A DNA stretch of 39,544 nucleotides from Vibrio tubiashii. GTDB lineage: Bacteria; Pseudomonadota; Gammaproteobacteria; Enterobacterales; Vibrionaceae. Position 1 is the first letter of the stretch, and each line of letters begins with the position of its first letter. The position numbers and the translations under genes were made by a program. The notes beneath the pieces were generated by a model. That model was not told the origin of the DNA. It saw nothing but the letters and a program-made list of their open reading frames with translations, and did not search any database. The stretch is taken from positions 1 to 39,544 of the forward strand of contig JRWQ01000027.1 in the NCBI GenBank assembly GCA_000775715.1. Reading direction: 5' to 3'. Positions 31,557 to 39,544 of this stretch are shown piece by piece.

Positions 31557-31604
31557 TGATTTGCTCGTCCTCAGTATGAATTGTAGGTACGAGTAGTTTG
31601 TAAT

Positions 31605-31638
31605 AATCCGATATCGGCTATCTGATATCGGATTTTTT
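31605..31638 (+). terminator. Terminator of the chemoreceptor gene
   Basis: AATCCGATATC-ggctatct-GATATCGGATTTTTTT; a 10-bp perfect stem and T-run. Confidence 0.9.
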
Positions 31639-31843
31639 GTGGGTTTTAAACATAAAATTACTAAATACCTTGAGGTGATAGTACTTGCTCAAATCTAATC
31701 ATTGCCAAGTGATTGATGATATGTCGTGTTTCCAACCCTAAGCGTTAGAGTTGCTTAGCTTAATATAAGATTGTGGCTTGGATAGCGTGCTTATTGATAA
31801 ATAAATAAACTATTGGCGATTCGTTGAAATAGAGACAAATAGT

Positions 31844-31880
31844 AAACAAATAGTTTATTAACCCAATAAACTATTTGTTT
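31844..31880. promoter_or_regulatory. Perfect 16-bp inverted repeat upstream of chb operon
   Basis: AAACAAATAGTTTATT - aaccc - AATAAACTATTTGTTT, 16 of 16 paired. The arm AATAAACTATT occurs once more at 31804-31814 in direct orientation, giving three half-sites. It may be a protein-binding site for an activator or a cruciform-forming element; AT-only arms make a terminator unlikely. Confidence 0.7.
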
Positions 31881-32002
31881 AAATTTTATAAGTGTTCGTT
31901 GGTAATTAAATTAATTTAGAGCAAAGATTATTATTGATATAAATAACACCAACTAACTATTTCGATAATTGTTTATAAATATGAGATCTTGTTCACGCGC
32001 AA

Positions 32003-32016
32003 CGCAACCGGTTGCG
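32003..32016. promoter_or_regulatory. LacI-family operator candidate
   Basis: CGCAACCGGTTGCG is a perfect 14-bp palindrome with a central CG, the form of LacI/GalR operators. It lies 67 bp before the IIB start. A LacI-family regulator is encoded right after the operon, so it is the likely binding protein. Confidence 0.7.
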
Positions 32017-32082
32017 CTTTTGTGCGCAGTAGGTTTTTGTTAAAGTGGCTTTAGTTTAATAATTGTTCGACTGGAGTAAGTT

Positions 32083-32388
32083 ATGAAGAAAATTTTATTG
32101 TGTTGCAGTGCGGGTATGTCTACTAGCATGCTAGTTAAAAAAATGGAACAGGCCGCTGTGGAGCAGGGTATTGAATGCAAAATCGATGCTTTGTCAGTGA
32201 GTTCTTTTGCGGGTGCAATAAGCGAATACGATGTTTGTCTGTTAGGCCCTCAAGTTCGCTTTCAACTAGAAGAGATGAAAAAGGTCACTGATGAGATAGG
32301 AATCAACATTGCTGCCATACCTCCACAAACATATGGAATGATGAAAGGCGATGAAGTTTTAAAACAAGCTCTGTCATTAATTAAGTAA
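32083..32388 (+). CDS. chbB: PTS chitobiose/cellobiose-type IIB component
   Basis: Cytoplasmic phosphotransfer subunit, 101 aa, full length for the lactose/cellobiose IIB family. The N-terminal CCSAGMSTSMLV carries the phosphorylated cysteine (C8). It takes phosphate from IIA-His and gives it to the sugar entering through IIC. First gene of a chbB-C-A-F-G order like that of the E. coli chb operon and the V. cholerae glucosamine-disaccharide (cel/chb) locus (recalled from the literature). GGAGT lies 7 nt before ATG. Confidence 0.94.
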   Translation: MKKILLCCSAGMSTSMLVKKMEQAAVEQGIECKIDALSVSSFAGAISEYDVCLLGPQVRFQLEEMKKVTDEIGINIAAIPPQTYGMMKGDEVLKQALSLIK

Positions 32389-32415
32389 TTCAATAAGTCT
32401 TTAAATAACAATATG

Positions 32416-32451
32416 GAACCCTGCCATTTTAATAATGGTGGGGCGGGGTTC
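32416..32451 (+). repeat. Intercistronic hairpin between chbB and chbC
   Basis: GAACCC-tg-CCATT-ttaat-AATGG-tggggcg-GGGTTC: a two-part stem with internal loop and no T-run. It could protect the chbB message end or tune the ratio of the soluble and membrane subunits. Confidence 0.5.
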
Positions 32452-32479
32452 TGCATGTTAAAAATAAAGGATTAACACC

Positions 32480-33811
32480 ATGAAAATATATGATGCAATA
32501 ATCTCGGGCGTCGAAAAATATGTCGCTCCTTTGGCAGCTAAGGTCGGTACTCAACGTCATGTTCGAGCAATGCGTGACGGATTTATCGTTGCTATGCCAT
32601 TCATTATTGTTGGTAGTTTTGTACTAATTTTAGCTTTCCCCCCTTTTGATCAAGACACGACAAATGGATTCGCTAGAGGCTGGTTGGATTTTGCCGCAGC
32701 GAATTTCGATGTGATTATGATGCCTCACTTTATGTCGATGGCGATCATGGGGCTGTTTGTTTCTATGGGCGTCGCTTATAGCCTAGCTAACTCGTATAAC
32801 ATGGATGGGATTACCAGTGCGGCTTTGTCACTGATGACTTTCCTTCTTATTGCCTCTCCAGCATCTGATGGCGCTTTGTCCATGGCGTATATGGGGGGGA
32901 CAGGTGTGTTCACCGCGGTGCTATCGGGATTTTTCTCTGTTGAACTGTATCGTCTGATGAAGAAATACAACATCACGATAAAAATGCCAGAGCAAGTTCC
33001 GCCAGCGATTCAGCGTTCGTTCGAGGTGTTGCTGCCTGTTGTCGCTATTTTTGTCACGATTTATCCAGTTAGCATTTGGCTACAAGCGACTCACGGAATG
33101 CTCATCCCTGAAGCTATTCTCGAAGCGTTTAAACCTTTAGTTAGTGCATCTAACACATTGCCAGCGATCCTTGGTGCGATTTTACTTTGCCAACTGCTTT
33201 GGTTTGCAGGTATTCACGGTGGCGCAATCGTTGTTGGCTTGGTTACACCAATTTTCCTGACTAACGTTACCGCAAACATTGAAGCTTTCATGGCTGGTGA
33301 GCCAGTTACTAACATATTCACGCAAGCATTCTGGGATTACTACATTTTGATCGGTGGATCTGGTGCCACTCTTGGCCTAGTGGCACTTATGGCATTTAGT
33401 CGTTCTGCGCACCTAAAAAGTTTAGGTCGTATGAGTGCGATTCCAGGCATGTTCCAGATTAACGAACCGGTAATTTTCGGTAGTCCAATCGTGATGAATC
33501 CGACTCTGTTTTTACCGTTTGTGTTTGTTCCAATGATTAATGCAGTCGTGGCTTACATCGCCGTTCATTCAGGTTTTGTCGGGATGAGTATTGCGACTCT
33601 GCCATGGACCACACCTGCGATTATTGGTGCTTCATGGGGAGCCGGGTGGACGTTTATGCCCGTTGTGATGGTAGTTCTGCTATTCATTATGGACATCTTG
33701 CTCTACTACCCATTCTTCAAGATGTATGAGCGTGAGTTGCTTTCTCAAGAGCAACCGAAAGAAGAATCGGAGACACAAGCAAGCGCAAGTGGCATTGGTG
33801 CAACGGCTTAA
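32480..33811 (+). CDS. chbC: PTS chitobiose/cellobiose-type IIC permease
   Basis: Integral-membrane sugar channel of the lactose/cellobiose PTS class, 443 aa. Typical start (VEKYVAPLAAKVGTQRHVRAMRDGFIVAMPFIIVG), about ten membrane segments, the conserved AGIHGGAIV (about 234-242) and MFQINEPVIFGSPIVMNP (about 318-335) in the substrate-binding and gating region. Ends with a hydrophilic tail (EQPKEESETQAS). It moves a beta-linked disaccharide across the inner membrane as IIB phosphorylates it. AAGGA precedes the ATG. Confidence 0.94.
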   Translation: MKIYDAIISGVEKYVAPLAAKVGTQRHVRAMRDGFIVAMPFIIVGSFVLILAFPPFDQDTTNGFARGWLDFAAANFDVIMMPHFMSMAIMGLFVSMGVAYSLANSYNMDGITSAALSLMTFLLIASPASDGALSMAYMGGTGVFTAVLSGFFSVELYRLMKKYNITIKMPEQVPPAIQRSFEVLLPVVAIFVTIYPVSIWLQATHGMLIPEAILEAFKPLVSASNTLPAILGAILLCQLLWFAGIHGGAIVVGLVTPIFLTNVTANIEAFMAGEPVTNIFTQAFWDYYILIGGSGATLGLVALMAFSRSAHLKSLGRMSAIPGMFQINEPVIFGSPIVMNPTLFLPFVFVPMINAVVAYIAVHSGFVGMSIATLPWTTPAIIGASWGAGWTFMPVVMVVLLFIMDILLYYPFFKMYERELLSQEQPKEESETQASASGIGATA

Positions 33812-33827
33812 TTAGTTGGAATCATAT

Positions 33828-33850
33828 TTAGCTGCCGTGTTGGCAGCTAA
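33828..33850 (+). repeat. Intercistronic hairpin between chbC and chbA
   Basis: TTAGCTGCC-gtgtt-GGCAGCTAA: a perfect 9-bp stem, no T-run, in the 63-bp gap before chbA. Confidence 0.55.
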
Positions 33851-33874
33851 CAATTTACAGTTTTGGAGAGAAGT

Positions 33875-34183
33875 ATGGATCAAGAGTTGACGGTCATGGA
33901 GATCATTTGCAATGCGGGTGAGGCAAGAAGCCTATGCTTTGAGGCTTTGGCACTTTCGCGCAAGCAAGACTTTGCAAATGCAGAAAGCAAGCTTTCCCAG
34001 GCAAAGGAGTGTTTGAACAAAGCGCATTTAATGCAAACGCAGTTGATTGAAGCGGATCAGGGCGAAGGCAAGATTGCGATGACTTTAGTCATGGTTCATG
34101 CACAGGATCACTTAATGACAACCATTTTGGCTCATGAATTGGCGACAGAAATGGTCGCTCTTCATCAACAGTTGGCGGGGTAA
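33875..34183 (+). CDS. chbA: PTS chitobiose/cellobiose-type IIA component
   Basis: Lactose/cellobiose-family IIA protein, 102 aa, a trimeric helical bundle in the family. The phosphorylated histidine lies in VHAQDHLM (H75), with D78 as the central metal-binding Asp. It passes phosphate from HPr to IIB. The start at 33875 (ATG GAT CAA) follows GGAGAG; a TTG at 33863 is open but lies within that site. It is 6 bp from the next gene. Confidence 0.93.
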   Translation: MDQELTVMEIICNAGEARSLCFEALALSRKQDFANAESKLSQAKECLNKAHLMQTQLIEADQGEGKIAMTLVMVHAQDHLMTTILAHELATEMVALHQQLAG

Positions 34184-34189
34184 TCTGTT

Positions 34190-35512
34190 ATGTCTAGAGA
34201 TAATATCAAGCTAGCAATTATTGGTGGTGGTAGTAGCTATACACCAGAGCTAGTTGAAGGTGTACTTAAGCGTATCGATACGCTTCCAGTATCGCAGATG
34301 CATTTTGTTGATGTTGAGCAAGGTGCGGAGAAATTGGAAATCATCGCTAACTTGGCAAGAAGAATGATTGCAAAAGTAGGAGCGGATATCGAAGTCGTTG
34401 CGAATTTCGATCGTAGAGCTGCTATTAAAGATGCGGATTTTGTTATGACACAATTTCGGGTCGGAGGTTTAGCCGCTAGAGCGAGTGATGAGAGAATTCC
34501 ACTTAAGTATGGTGTGATTGGTCAGGAAACTACAGGCCCCGGCGGGTTTGCTAAAGCACTACGAACCATCCCTGTTATCTTGGATATTTGCCGCGAGATT
34601 GAAGAGCTCTCGCCTAATGCGTGGATGCTTAACTTCACCAACCCTGCGGGTTTGGTGACTGAGGCTGTCAATAAGTACAGCAAGGTTAAGAGCATTGGTC
34701 TGTGTAATGTGCCTGTGTCTATGCAGATGATGATGGCAGAGATGATGGAATGTGAGCCTGCAGAGTTACAGTTAGAGTTCGCGGGATTGAATCATCTTGT
34801 TTGGGTTCATAAAGCCTGGCTTAGAGGCGAAGATATTACCCAAGCCGTGCTCACTAAAGTTGGGGATGGCGCTAACTTTAGTATGAAGAATATCTGGGAA
34901 GAACCATGGGATCCTGATTTTCTTGATGCACTCGAGGCGATACCTTGTCCATATCATCGATATTTTTATCAAACAGATGCGATGCTAGCTGAAGAGATAG
35001 AAAGTGCACAGAGTAAGGGAACGAGAGCAGAGCAGGTCATGCAAACGGAAGCTGAGCTTTTTGAACTCTATAAGCAAGAGACTTTAGACCATAAACCAGA
35101 GCAACTCGAAGAGCGCGGTGGTGCGTATTACTCGGATGCGTCACTGAACTTAGTCGATGCAATATATAATAATCGTAACTCGTTGAATGTTGTGAATGTT
35201 CCAAACAATGGCGCGATTAACGGGCTACCGGATGATGCTGTGATCGAATGTACCGCAGTTGTTGGATCTTGGGGAGCAAAACCATTAGCGGTGGGAGAGT
35301 TGTCTGCTAATGTTTTCGGTTTACTTAGCCAAGTGAAAGCTTATGAACAGTTGACGATTGAGGCTGCGGTAAAAGGCAGCTATAGCGATGGCTTAATGGC
35401 TCTGGTTAACAACCCATTAGTCCCAGATATTAGCCGAGCTAAGTCAATTTTAGACGATATACTTGAGCAAAACCGAGAGTATCTTCCACAATTCACACGG
35501 ACTCATCTATAA
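34190..35512 (+). CDS. chbF: 6-phospho-beta-glucosidase, GH family 4
   Basis: NAD+- and Mn2+-dependent glycosidase, 440 aa. The N-terminal Rossmann motif IIGGGSSYTPELVEG (10-24), FRVGGLAARASDERIPLKYGVIGQETTG (from 89, family signature), NFTNPAGLVTEA (148-159), and the metal ligands C172 (GLCNVP) and H202 (GLNHLVW) are all present. It hydrolyses the 6-phosphorylated disaccharide by an oxidation-elimination route. In E. coli, GH4 ChbF needs prior monodeacetylation by ChbG, and chbG follows here. Start ATG at 34190 is 6 bp after chbA. Confidence 0.95.
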   Translation: MSRDNIKLAIIGGGSSYTPELVEGVLKRIDTLPVSQMHFVDVEQGAEKLEIIANLARRMIAKVGADIEVVANFDRRAAIKDADFVMTQFRVGGLAARASDERIPLKYGVIGQETTGPGGFAKALRTIPVILDICREIEELSPNAWMLNFTNPAGLVTEAVNKYSKVKSIGLCNVPVSMQMMMAEMMECEPAELQLEFAGLNHLVWVHKAWLRGEDITQAVLTKVGDGANFSMKNIWEEPWDPDFLDALEAIPCPYHRYFYQTDAMLAEEIESAQSKGTRAEQVMQTEAELFELYKQETLDHKPEQLEERGGAYYSDASLNLVDAIYNNRNSLNVVNVPNNGAINGLPDDAVIECTAVVGSWGAKPLAVGELSANVFGLLSQVKAYEQLTIEAAVKGSYSDGLMALVNNPLVPDISRAKSILDDILEQNREYLPQFTRTHL

Positions 35513-35527
35513 GGAGAAGCCAAAGCG

Positions 35528-36259
35528 ATGAAAGTGATTTTTAATGCTGATGATTTTGGGTTAACGCAAGGTGTCAACAATGGCATTGTTCAATCACATT
35601 TGGATGGTGTGGTGAACTCGACCACTATGCTTGTTGGTATGCCTGCACAGCAGCACGCCGTCGCTTTGGCTAAAGAGTTACCTACGTTAAAAGTAGGGTT
35701 GCATTTACGCTTCACTCTTGGAAGCCCGTTGACCAAGAGCAAAAATTTGTGTGATGAAAACGGCGAGTTCTTTAAATACGACAGCTTTTGGAAACAACAA
35801 CACTTTACCTCAAAGGCTATCTATAACGAGTGTATCGCTCAGGTGGAGGCTTTTTTGGATTTGGGTTTAGAGCTAAGCCATATCGATAGCCATCATCATG
35901 CTCATACCCACCCTTTACTATTGCCGATTGTGGCAGACGTTGCCAAAAAGTATAGTGTGCCGCTTCGTGGTCAAAATGTTGAACATTTAAGGTATACGTT
36001 TAGCGACTATTTTTATGATCAGAATGTGGAGTTTGATGGTCTATTGAGGCACATTTTAGATAGGCGTGATCAATATGATGTGCTTGAAGTAATGTGTCAT
36101 CCGGCAATAGTCGATAAGGCTTTGTTGGAAAGCAGTGGATACGCTGTTCAGCGTGAAAAAGAGTTGCAGGTGTTGACCAATGAAAAGCTTGCTATTTTAC
36201 TTGTACGTCATTCAATCGAAGTCACGGATTACTCCACTTTAACTACCCAGCACCAATAG
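35528..36259 (+). CDS. chbG: ChbG/YdjC carbohydrate deacetylase
   Basis: YdjC-family deacetylase, 243 aa. FNADDFGLTQGVNNGI (5-20, catalytic Asp pair D8/D9), GLHLRFTLGSP (57-67, metal His), SHIDSHHHAHTHP (117-129, metal His cluster) and VMCHPA are present. It removes an N-acetyl group from chito-oligosaccharides or their 6-phosphate, which makes the product a substrate for ChbF and an inducer in E. coli. Its presence argues that the PTS serves chitin-derived sugars and not only cellobiose. AAGGAGAAG lies upstream; 15 bp from chbF. Confidence 0.92.
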   Translation: MKVIFNADDFGLTQGVNNGIVQSHLDGVVNSTTMLVGMPAQQHAVALAKELPTLKVGLHLRFTLGSPLTKSKNLCDENGEFFKYDSFWKQQHFTSKAIYNECIAQVEAFLDLGLELSHIDSHHHAHTHPLLLPIVADVAKKYSVPLRGQNVEHLRYTFSDYFYDQNVEFDGLLRHILDRRDQYDVLEVMCHPAIVDKALLESSGYAVQREKELQVLTNEKLAILLVRHSIEVTDYSTLTTQHQ

Positions 36260-36279
36260 CTGAGTGTAGGATGCTTTAT

Positions 36280-36324
36280 GACTGCCAGAATCCCCTAACG
36301 TTATCACCTTAAATTCTGGCAGTC
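36280..36324 (+). terminator. Long inverted repeat between chbG and the regulator
   Basis: GACTGCCAGAAT (36280-36291) and ATTCTGGCAGTC (36313-36324), 12 of 12 paired with a 21-nt loop, followed by CCCTTTATT. The tail is weak, so it may be a leaky terminator or attenuator separating the operon from the regulator gene. Confidence 0.5.
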
Positions 36325-36355
36325 CCTTTATTAAGTCGACCAAGCATAGGAACGT

Positions 36356-37357
36356 ATGGCAAGGATAAAAGATGTTGCTGAGCTAGCAGGTGTAAACCGA
36401 TCAACGGTTTCTCGCATTATTAATGGTGAAGGAAAGTTTAAAGAGGAGACGCGGCAAAAAGTTGAACAAGCGATGAAAGCGCTAAATTATCGTCCGAGTG
36501 CGATAGCTCGATCGCTGGCTACCTCTTCAACGAATATGGTCGGTTTACTTGTTACCTATTATACCGGTGGCTTTTTCGGTGCTTTAATGGATGAAGTTCA
36601 AACTGAACTGGATCAACATAAGAAATTTTTAATTACTGCTCAGGGGCATCATTCAGCAGAAGGTGAAAAAGAAGCGATTCAGCGTTTTAACGATCTTCGT
36701 TGTGAAGGCTATGTGCTACATAGTCGCTACCTATCGGATCAAGAGCTCGTTGCATTATCTCAGCTACCAACGCCTTTTGTGCTACTTGATAGGTTTGTTC
36801 CTGGTCTCGAAGAGCGTTGCATAACATTTGATCATGCCAAAGCGAGTCGAATTGGCGTCGAACATCTTCTAAGTTGTGGTCACGTTAACATCGGCTGTAT
36901 TGCAGGTCCGTCCCATCGTACTAATAGCCAGCTAAGGAAGAAAGGCTATATGGATGCTATGCGGACAGCCGATATTGTGGTGCAAGACTCGTGGTGCGTC
37001 GAAGGCGACTACGGTAGAGATAGTGGCTATCAGGCAGTGAAACGACTACTCTCTTCAGCACCGGAGCTAACGGCTATTTTTTCTTGTAGCGAAGAGATGA
37101 CCGTTGGAGCCTTGCAGTATCTACATGAGTCTGGCATTGCGGTTCCCCAGCAAATATCCATTGTCAGTTTTGATAGTATTGATCGTTGTTTAGAGCTCTA
37201 CCCCACGGTTACTGCTGTTCATTTCCCAATTAGTGAAATGGCTCGTGCTGCTGCTTTGCAGACAAAACGTCTAATCAGTAAAAATGATGTCGCTCCACTG
37301 CCTCGATTCGAGCCACAGCTCAGAGTTCGTCAATCACAAAAAAATATCAGCGAATAA
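36356..37357 (+). CDS. LacI-family transcriptional regulator of the chb operon
   Basis: 333 aa. HTH and hinge (1-60): RIKDVAELAGVNRSTVSRII, then LNYRPSAIARSLA; periplasmic-binding-protein-like effector domain (60-330). It most likely binds the CGCAACCGGTTGCG site upstream of chbB and releases on a glucosamine or chitobiose derivative. E. coli instead uses the AraC-type ChbR, so this layout follows the vibrio type. A leaky hairpin lies between it and chbG. GGAAC precedes the ATG. Confidence 0.9.
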   Translation: MARIKDVAELAGVNRSTVSRIINGEGKFKEETRQKVEQAMKALNYRPSAIARSLATSSTNMVGLLVTYYTGGFFGALMDEVQTELDQHKKFLITAQGHHSAEGEKEAIQRFNDLRCEGYVLHSRYLSDQELVALSQLPTPFVLLDRFVPGLEERCITFDHAKASRIGVEHLLSCGHVNIGCIAGPSHRTNSQLRKKGYMDAMRTADIVVQDSWCVEGDYGRDSGYQAVKRLLSSAPELTAIFSCSEEMTVGALQYLHESGIAVPQQISIVSFDSIDRCLELYPTVTAVHFPISEMARAAALQTKRLISKNDVAPLPRFEPQLRVRQSQKNISE

Positions 37358-37382
37358 ACGCAGGTTTTCTGCGTTTATTCAA
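37352..37382 (+). terminator. Terminator of the regulator gene
   Basis: GAATAAACGCAG-gtttt-CTGCGTTTATTC, 12 of 12 paired, beginning inside the stop codon region of the LacI-type gene. The T-run is short, but the stem is long. Confidence 0.65.
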
Positions 37383-37427
37383 AAAGTTGTCTATCTTTAA
37401 AATATTATATGAACACAGAGATAGAGA

Positions 37428-37835
37428 ATGTATCGAGTTACCCCTTACTTGTTTTTTGCCGGGCGATGTGAAGACGCGTTAGATTTTTACCATAAGTGTT
37501 TCGGTGGCGTGGTGTTGACCAAACAATTATTCAAAGACTCTCCTCAGCAAATTGAAGGTGCTGACCCTAATTGGGTAATGCATGCCGAGTTTGAAGCTTT
37601 TGGAATGAGGTTGATGTTATCTGACGGGATTCTTGCTGAAGAGCGTAGTGGCAATAATATCGCTCTATCGCTAGTTCTAACGGATTTGGATGAGCAAGCT
37701 CGCCTGTTTGATAAGTTGTCTCACGGTGGTCGTATTATGATGCCACTTGCGGATACCTTTTGGGGGGCACGTTTTGGTAAAGTAGAAGACCAGTTTGGCA
37801 TTCGTTGGATGTTGCATTGTGACTTAGTGAAATGA
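37428..37835 (+). CDS. VOC family protein (PhnB-like)
   Basis: 135 aa vicinal-oxygen-chelate fold of the PhnB / 3-demethylubiquinone-like type. PYLFFAGRCEDALDFYHKCFGG (6-27) is the family opening, followed by HAEFEAFGMRLMLSD and a C-terminal FGARFGKVEDQFGIRWM-like segment (PLADTFWGARFGKVEDQFGI), the usual second half. The biochemical reaction is unknown for this subgroup. It is a single gene behind the regulator's terminator. Confidence 0.85.
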   Translation: MYRVTPYLFFAGRCEDALDFYHKCFGGVVLTKQLFKDSPQQIEGADPNWVMHAEFEAFGMRLMLSDGILAEERSGNNIALSLVLTDLDEQARLFDKLSHGGRIMMPLADTFWGARFGKVEDQFGIRWMLHCDLVK

Positions 37836-37954
37836 TGATGTGACTCGCAATTCAGCGTTATCCAGTTCGCAATAACGTTTAATTGTAGTGGATTCTCATT
37901 ATCAATAACCTAAAATTATAAATTGGTTAGTAACAGATAAATTGTATATAGATC

Positions 37955-39211
37955 GTGGCCAGCATTAAAATAACTGTAGATAGACTACAGCCAGGGTTAC
38001 ATGTTCGACTTCCAGTAAAGTGGAATGAGCACCCGTTCCTTTTCAATAGTTTTAAAATTAAAGATGAAGAACAGATTAGAATGATCCGCCACTTGGGGAT
38101 TAAGCATGTCTTCATTAATACTGCCCAAAGTGACACTCAACCTTTACCCGTTTCAGAAGAGAAGTCAAAAGTCGAAGATGTGTTGCATGAAGAGATCGAC
38201 CTTGAAGCACAAAAGCTTTGGAAGGAGAAACAAGACCGAATAGAAAAACTGAGTGCGTATCGTAGAAGAGTCATCAACTGCGAAAAAGAGTTTGAGCGCT
38301 CTCTGTCAAGAATGCGTGCAGTAATGAACAAAATTCGCAATCGTCCAGAGCAAGCTGTCGACGAGGCGAGTCAACTCGTTAACGATATCGTCGATAAGCT
38401 ACTTAGTGACGACCACGTCACCCTGCATCTTATGAATGGTAAAAGTGAGTTTGAAGATATTTACTTCCACTCTCTTAACGTATCAGTGGTAGCAATGATG
38501 ATTGCTAAGGCAAAAAAGCTTAGCGCAGATCAGATTAAAGAGGTCGCTTTTGCTTCCCTGTTTCATGATATGGGAAAAGTGAAAGTTCCGACGGCTATTC
38601 TGCGTAAACCGACACCGCTCACTGAACCTGAGAAAAACTATCTCAAGCTACATACTAAATATGGGTTAGAGATTGCAGGTAATATAGATAGCTTTCCTGA
38701 AAGTGCACGAACGGTAATCGCTCAGCATCATGAGCTTAATGATGGCTCGGGTTATCCGGAGGGGTTGAAAGAAGACCAAATTGATGAGCTGACTCAAATT
38801 GTCGCGGTAGCAAATGCATATGATAACTTGTGCCATAGCAACATTCCTTCGGAACAGAAGATTCCTTATGTTGCACTTTCCCACCTATATAAGAACTGTA
38901 AGCATCATTATAACAATGAGAACTTGAGTCTGTTAATTAAGTTTATGGGTATTTACCCGCCAGGGACGGTAGTGCAGTTATCGAATGATATGGTCGGCTT
39001 GGTGATTTCAGTAAATGCACAAAATATCTTACATCCTAATGTGCTTATTTATGATCCATCGGTACCACGTACTCAAGCGCCGATCATCGATTTAGCAGAA
39101 AAAGAGATAAAGATAGTGAACGCGATATTACCTACCAAATTGCCGGATAAGGTGAGGGAGTATTTAAATCCTCGCTCGCGAATTTCCTACTTCTTTGACT
39201 CTGATGACTAG
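37955..39211 (+). CDS. HD-GYP domain protein (c-di-GMP phosphodiesterase type)
   Basis: 418 aa, GTG start. N-terminal DUF3391-like domain (about 1-120: ITVDRLQPGLHVRLPVKW, HPFLFNSFKIKDEEQIRMIRHLGIKHVFI), then the HD-GYP domain (about 150-345) with H171, HD (H204 D205, LFHDMGKVKVP), HHELNDGSGYP (258-268) and the GYP triplet intact. All metal and c-di-GMP signature residues are present, so it looks catalytically active. It would lower c-di-GMP and shift cells toward motility. No strong ribosome site before GTG, which suggests weak translation. Confidence 0.93.
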   Translation: MASIKITVDRLQPGLHVRLPVKWNEHPFLFNSFKIKDEEQIRMIRHLGIKHVFINTAQSDTQPLPVSEEKSKVEDVLHEEIDLEAQKLWKEKQDRIEKLSAYRRRVINCEKEFERSLSRMRAVMNKIRNRPEQAVDEASQLVNDIVDKLLSDDHVTLHLMNGKSEFEDIYFHSLNVSVVAMMIAKAKKLSADQIKEVAFASLFHDMGKVKVPTAILRKPTPLTEPEKNYLKLHTKYGLEIAGNIDSFPESARTVIAQHHELNDGSGYPEGLKEDQIDELTQIVAVANAYDNLCHSNIPSEQKIPYVALSHLYKNCKHHYNNENLSLLIKFMGIYPPGTVVQLSNDMVGLVISVNAQNILHPNVLIYDPSVPRTQAPIIDLAEKEIKIVNAILPTKLPDKVREYLNPRSRISYFFDSDD

Positions 39212-39276
39212 TTATACACAAGATAATGTGGATAACATCTGATTAAACTGAGAGTAAAGTGAGTAAAAATTAAGGT

Positions 39277-39308
39277 CTGATTGATTCGTGTTCAATCAGG
39301 CTTTTTTT
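39277..39308 (+). terminator. Terminator after the HD-GYP gene
   Basis: CTGATTGA-ttcgtgt-TCAATCAG, then GCTTTTTTT. Confidence 0.88.
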
Positions 39309-39331
39309 ATGAAAAAAACGCACCTTTTCCC

Positions 39332-39359
39332 TTGCTATAAAAAAACAACTCCCTATAAT
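39332..39359 (+). promoter_or_regulatory. rRNA operon promoter P1
   Basis: TTGCTA and TATAAT (39354-39359) with 16-bp spacing and GC-rich discriminator GCGCATCC, preceded by an A-rich UP-like element. It faces right, toward the window edge. Confidence 0.75.
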
Positions 39360-39447
39360 GCGCATCCACTGACACGGCAGACGCCATAAGGCTTCAGCGA
39401 TAGTCAGGAGGTGGAAAGCTTCTGAAGAAATAAATTTGAAAAAGTGT

Positions 39448-39475
39448 TTGACTCTTCAAATTAACTCGCTAGAAT
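39448..39475 (+). promoter_or_regulatory. rRNA operon promoter P2
   Basis: TTGACT and TAGAAT (39470-39475), spacer 16, discriminator GCACCTCC. It is about 115 bp behind P1, as in rrn promoters. Confidence 0.75.
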
Positions 39476-39513
39476 GCACCTCCGCTTTGAGAGAAAAGTT
39501 TCTTTTAAAGCAA

Positions 39514-39544
39514 AGCTCTTTAAAAATATAAACCTATCAATCTG
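39514..39544 (+). promoter_or_regulatory. boxA antitermination leader of a 16S rRNA gene
   Basis: AGCTCTTTAAAAATATAAACC followed by TATCAATCTG: the boxA/boxC part of a Vibrio rRNA leader. The 16S gene should begin some 200 bp beyond the window. Confidence 0.8.

Larger units (their letters stand above)
31639..32082. other. Regulatory region of the chb operon
   Basis: 444 bp without a gene; very AT-rich. It contains the 16-bp inverted repeat (31844-31880), a further direct copy of AATAAACTATT (31804-31814), and the palindrome CGCAACCGGTTGCG (32003-32016). No convincing promoter pair could be chosen among several AT-rich options. Confidence 0.55.

Overview
The window reads as a chromosomal segment of a Vibrio or close relative. 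Supporting signs are the Na+-pumping oxaloacetate decarboxylase operon oadGAB, a yqaA / M16 peptidase / gshA / lipoprotein / luxS cluster, a chb-type chitobiose PTS operon with a LacI-family regulator, an HD-GYP protein, and an rRNA-operon promoter region with Vibrio-like boxA at the right edge. The genus call rests on gene content and sequence style seen here, not on a search.

Left chromosomal part (1-11931): tRNA-Arg(ACG) with terminator; oadG-oadA-oadB behind a good sigma70 promoter; a zinc-independent quinone-oxidoreductase-like dehydrogenase overlapping a YqaA/DedA membrane protein, which overlaps an M16 lipoprotein peptidase; gshA (TTG start), a transglycosylase-like lipoprotein and luxS; a convergent RDD membrane protein; and tRNA-Leu(CAA) with its own promoter.

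Integrated element (11934-29255, 17,322 bp): the last 56 nt of the tRNA-Leu are repeated exactly at 29200-29255, so these are attL and attR. The element has two tyrosine integrases (12495 and 23320). The first half carries the tRNA-proximal integrase, a large unrecognised protein with a nuclease-like C-terminal signature (possible defence gene), a three-gene set that looks like a phage replication O/P-type module, a stand-alone DnaJ-type zinc-finger protein, YkvA and DUF2787 proteins, a WYL regulator and two very small proteins. The second half carries integrase 2 with an rrn-like hairpin-boxA leader, an AlpA-type regulator, a DUF927 ATPase, and a divergent restriction-modification pair with a near-consensus LexA box between the two genes. 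No relaxase, conjugation, capsid or packaging gene is visible, so it is a non-self-transmissible island or a satellite. A degenerate copy of the tRNA-Leu 3' half at 21426-21459 suggests that it is a composite of at least two insertions.

Right chromosomal part (29256-39544): the original tRNA-Leu terminator; a dCache-type chemoreceptor; the chb operon (IIB, IIC, IIA, GH4 6-phospho-beta-glucosidase, ChbG deacetylase) preceded by a perfect 16-bp inverted repeat and a CGCAACCGGTTGCG operator, followed by its probable LacI-family regulator; a VOC-family protein; an HD-GYP phosphodiesterase; and the P1/P2 promoters and boxA of an rRNA operon whose 16S gene should begin just beyond the window.
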